Positions 28,101 through 28,532 of a stretch of 28,532 bases of DNA are shown here, piece by piece. Within the stretch, counting starts at the first letter, position 1, and the number at the start of each line of letters is the position of its first letter. The stretch is from the IMG/VR virus record IMGVR_UViG_3300033064_004823, positions 1-28,532 of that record; one strand, given 5' to 3'. This DNA is from a virus. The notes under the pieces were generated by a model. The model was given only the letters and a program-made list of their open reading frames with translations, was not told the DNA's origin and ran no database searches. The translations under genes and the position numbers were made by a program.

Positions 28101-28115
28101 GTTCCTGTCAAGAAC
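28101..28115. promoter_or_regulatory. Candidate operator (GTTCCTGTCAAGAAC)
   Basis: 15-bp near-palindrome differing by one base from 15463-15477. A second palindrome, CACTGC/GCAGTG (28086-28099), is next to it. A minus-strand TTGACA is embedded in it. It lies in the 145-bp region 28006-28150, which has no gene. Confidence 0.5.
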
Positions 28116-28150
28116 CTACCCTCATCTCAAGCTCACCAGGTCAATTCCTT

Positions 28151-28354
28151 CTACCAAATCATAAAGGTCTTCTTATTAGAGATGATGACTGGTGCCTCAT
28201 CTTGTGCAACTAAGATTTGGCCTACTCCAGAACGAACCCCAAGTCCTGTCTTGTAGATGTTCTCTGCTACTGCAATTTGGTTGTTTACTGGGTCAAACCA
28301 CAATCGCACATAGTGACTAGGGCAGAAGAGACTAGAGAAAATACTATAAGGTGG
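28151..28354 (-). pseudogene. Truncated gene, C-terminal part left beside the TnpB insertion
   Basis: An open minus-strand frame of 67 codons ends at TAG 28151 but begins directly after a TGA near the TnpB end and has no good start codon or ribosome binding site. The residues from VRLWFDPVNNQIAV to VIISNKKTFMIW look like a real protein C-terminus. The likely explanation is insertion of a TnpB element into this gene, cutting off its N-terminal part. An alternative is a small gene starting with GTG inside the frame, at the Val of HYVRLW. Confidence 0.55.
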
Positions 28355-28480
28355 TCAACTACCCCATAGCTAAAGCGAGGGGCTTGTGAGTAGAACCATG
28401 CGGACACAATTCTTCCACGATAGGCTCGTTGACATTGAGCCCGCCAGTCCCACATGTAGCGAGGCTGGCAAGGTACTTGG
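28355..28480 (-). ncRNA. Probable omega RNA / right end of the TnpB element
   Basis: The 3' part of the tnpB gene plus adjoining bases is where TnpB guide (omega) RNAs are encoded. A hairpin with CCCC/GGGG arms is visible around 28361-28382, followed on the minus strand by GTAGTTGAC. Such a hairpin and end are usual at the RNA 3' end, after which the guide begins. The exact limits are estimated. Confidence 0.4.
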
Positions 28481-28532
28481 CCGCAATATTTCTGGCCCCA
28501 TTGAGGTCGGCATGAAGCTGGAAGCCACAGAC
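28359..28532 (-). CDS. tnpB: TnpB (IS200/IS605 OrfB) nuclease, C-terminal end only
   Basis: The minus-strand frame enters from the window edge and ends at TAG 28359, giving 57 residues. It begins VCGFQLHADLNGARNIAAKY, which matches the zinc-ribbon and final catalytic Asp region of TnpB (C-x-x-C-G-x...-D-x-N-x-A-x-N-I), followed by the variable tail. TnpB is an RNA-guided DNA nuclease that helps IS605-type elements persist, and most of the protein lies outside this window. The transposase TnpA is not visible here. Confidence 0.85.
   Translation of the reverse strand, partial: VCGFQLHADLNGARNIAAKYLASLATCGTGGLNVNEPIVEELCPHGSTHKPLALAMG

Noticed and set aside
1-28532. tRNA and rRNA genes
   Set aside because: Scattered GGTTCGA strings occur in coding sequence, but no cloverleaf or rRNA-like block was found by eye.

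Overview
The window looks like the early/middle region of a double-stranded DNA bacteriophage, prophage or phage-plasmid. About 60 tightly packed, mostly small genes run almost all on the plus strand, many with start/stop overlaps, and most lack recognisable cellular homologues. Strong AAGGAG-type ribosome binding sites and sigma70-type promoters (TTGACA / TATGAT, 17-bp spacing) point to a bacterial host. I cannot name the host. No capsid, portal, terminase large subunit, tail or lysis gene, tRNA, rRNA or CRISPR array was recognised, so virion genes, if present, lie outside the window.

Layout. 1-2.1 kb: unknown small genes and an AbrB-like regulator with its own promoter. 2.2-8.5 kb: a DNA replication/recombination module. 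It holds an acidic protein that could bind ssDNA, a structured intergenic RNA candidate, a Cas4/RecB-like nuclease with four cysteines, a RecA-fold ATPase, an XPF/ERCC4-type nuclease with helix-hairpin-helix motifs, a GNAT-like protein and a full-length DNA polymerase III beta clamp (dnaN). 8.5-13.8 kb: small accessory genes including an ASCH-domain protein, a papain-like Cys/His protein, a phosphoribosyltransferase and a dCTP deaminase/dUTPase-fold protein whose usual catalytic Glu is Arg. 13.8-15.4 kb: a ribbon-helix-helix regulator, two strong hairpins, a Rho-independent terminator and small zinc-finger genes. 15.5-18.9 kb: a MoxR/CobS-type AAA+ ATPase and a large protein combining an HExxH motif, an acidic linker and a VWA domain, each behind its own copy of the same promoter. 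18.9-23.0 kb: small genes, a catalytic-domain-only tyrosine recombinase and a DNA methyltransferase with a C-terminal Mrr-like nuclease segment. 23.05-23.75 kb (minus): a P-loop ATPase of uncertain, perhaps packaging or Zot-like, type with an apparently leaderless promoter. 23.8-27.2 kb: plus-strand small genes, many with zinc-ribbon Cys pairs. 27.3-28.0 kb (minus): an operon of four tiny, very basic proteins behind an operator-rich region. 28.15-28.53 kb (minus): the C-terminal end of a TnpB nuclease inserted beside, and apparently into, another gene.

How it fits together. A near-identical promoter/operator cassette (TTGACA, 17-bp spacer, TATGAT, followed by ATGTAACACA) precedes the AAA+ gene, the VWA gene and the 23.8-kb operon, and a diverged copy lies at 6.78 kb, so these blocks probably form one phage-controlled regulon. 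A second motif (GTTCCTGTYAAGAAC) occurs at both 15.46 and 28.10 kb and may be the site of another regulator. The clamp, nucleases and RecA-fold ATPase together suggest the element organises its own recombination-dependent replication while borrowing the host polymerase.
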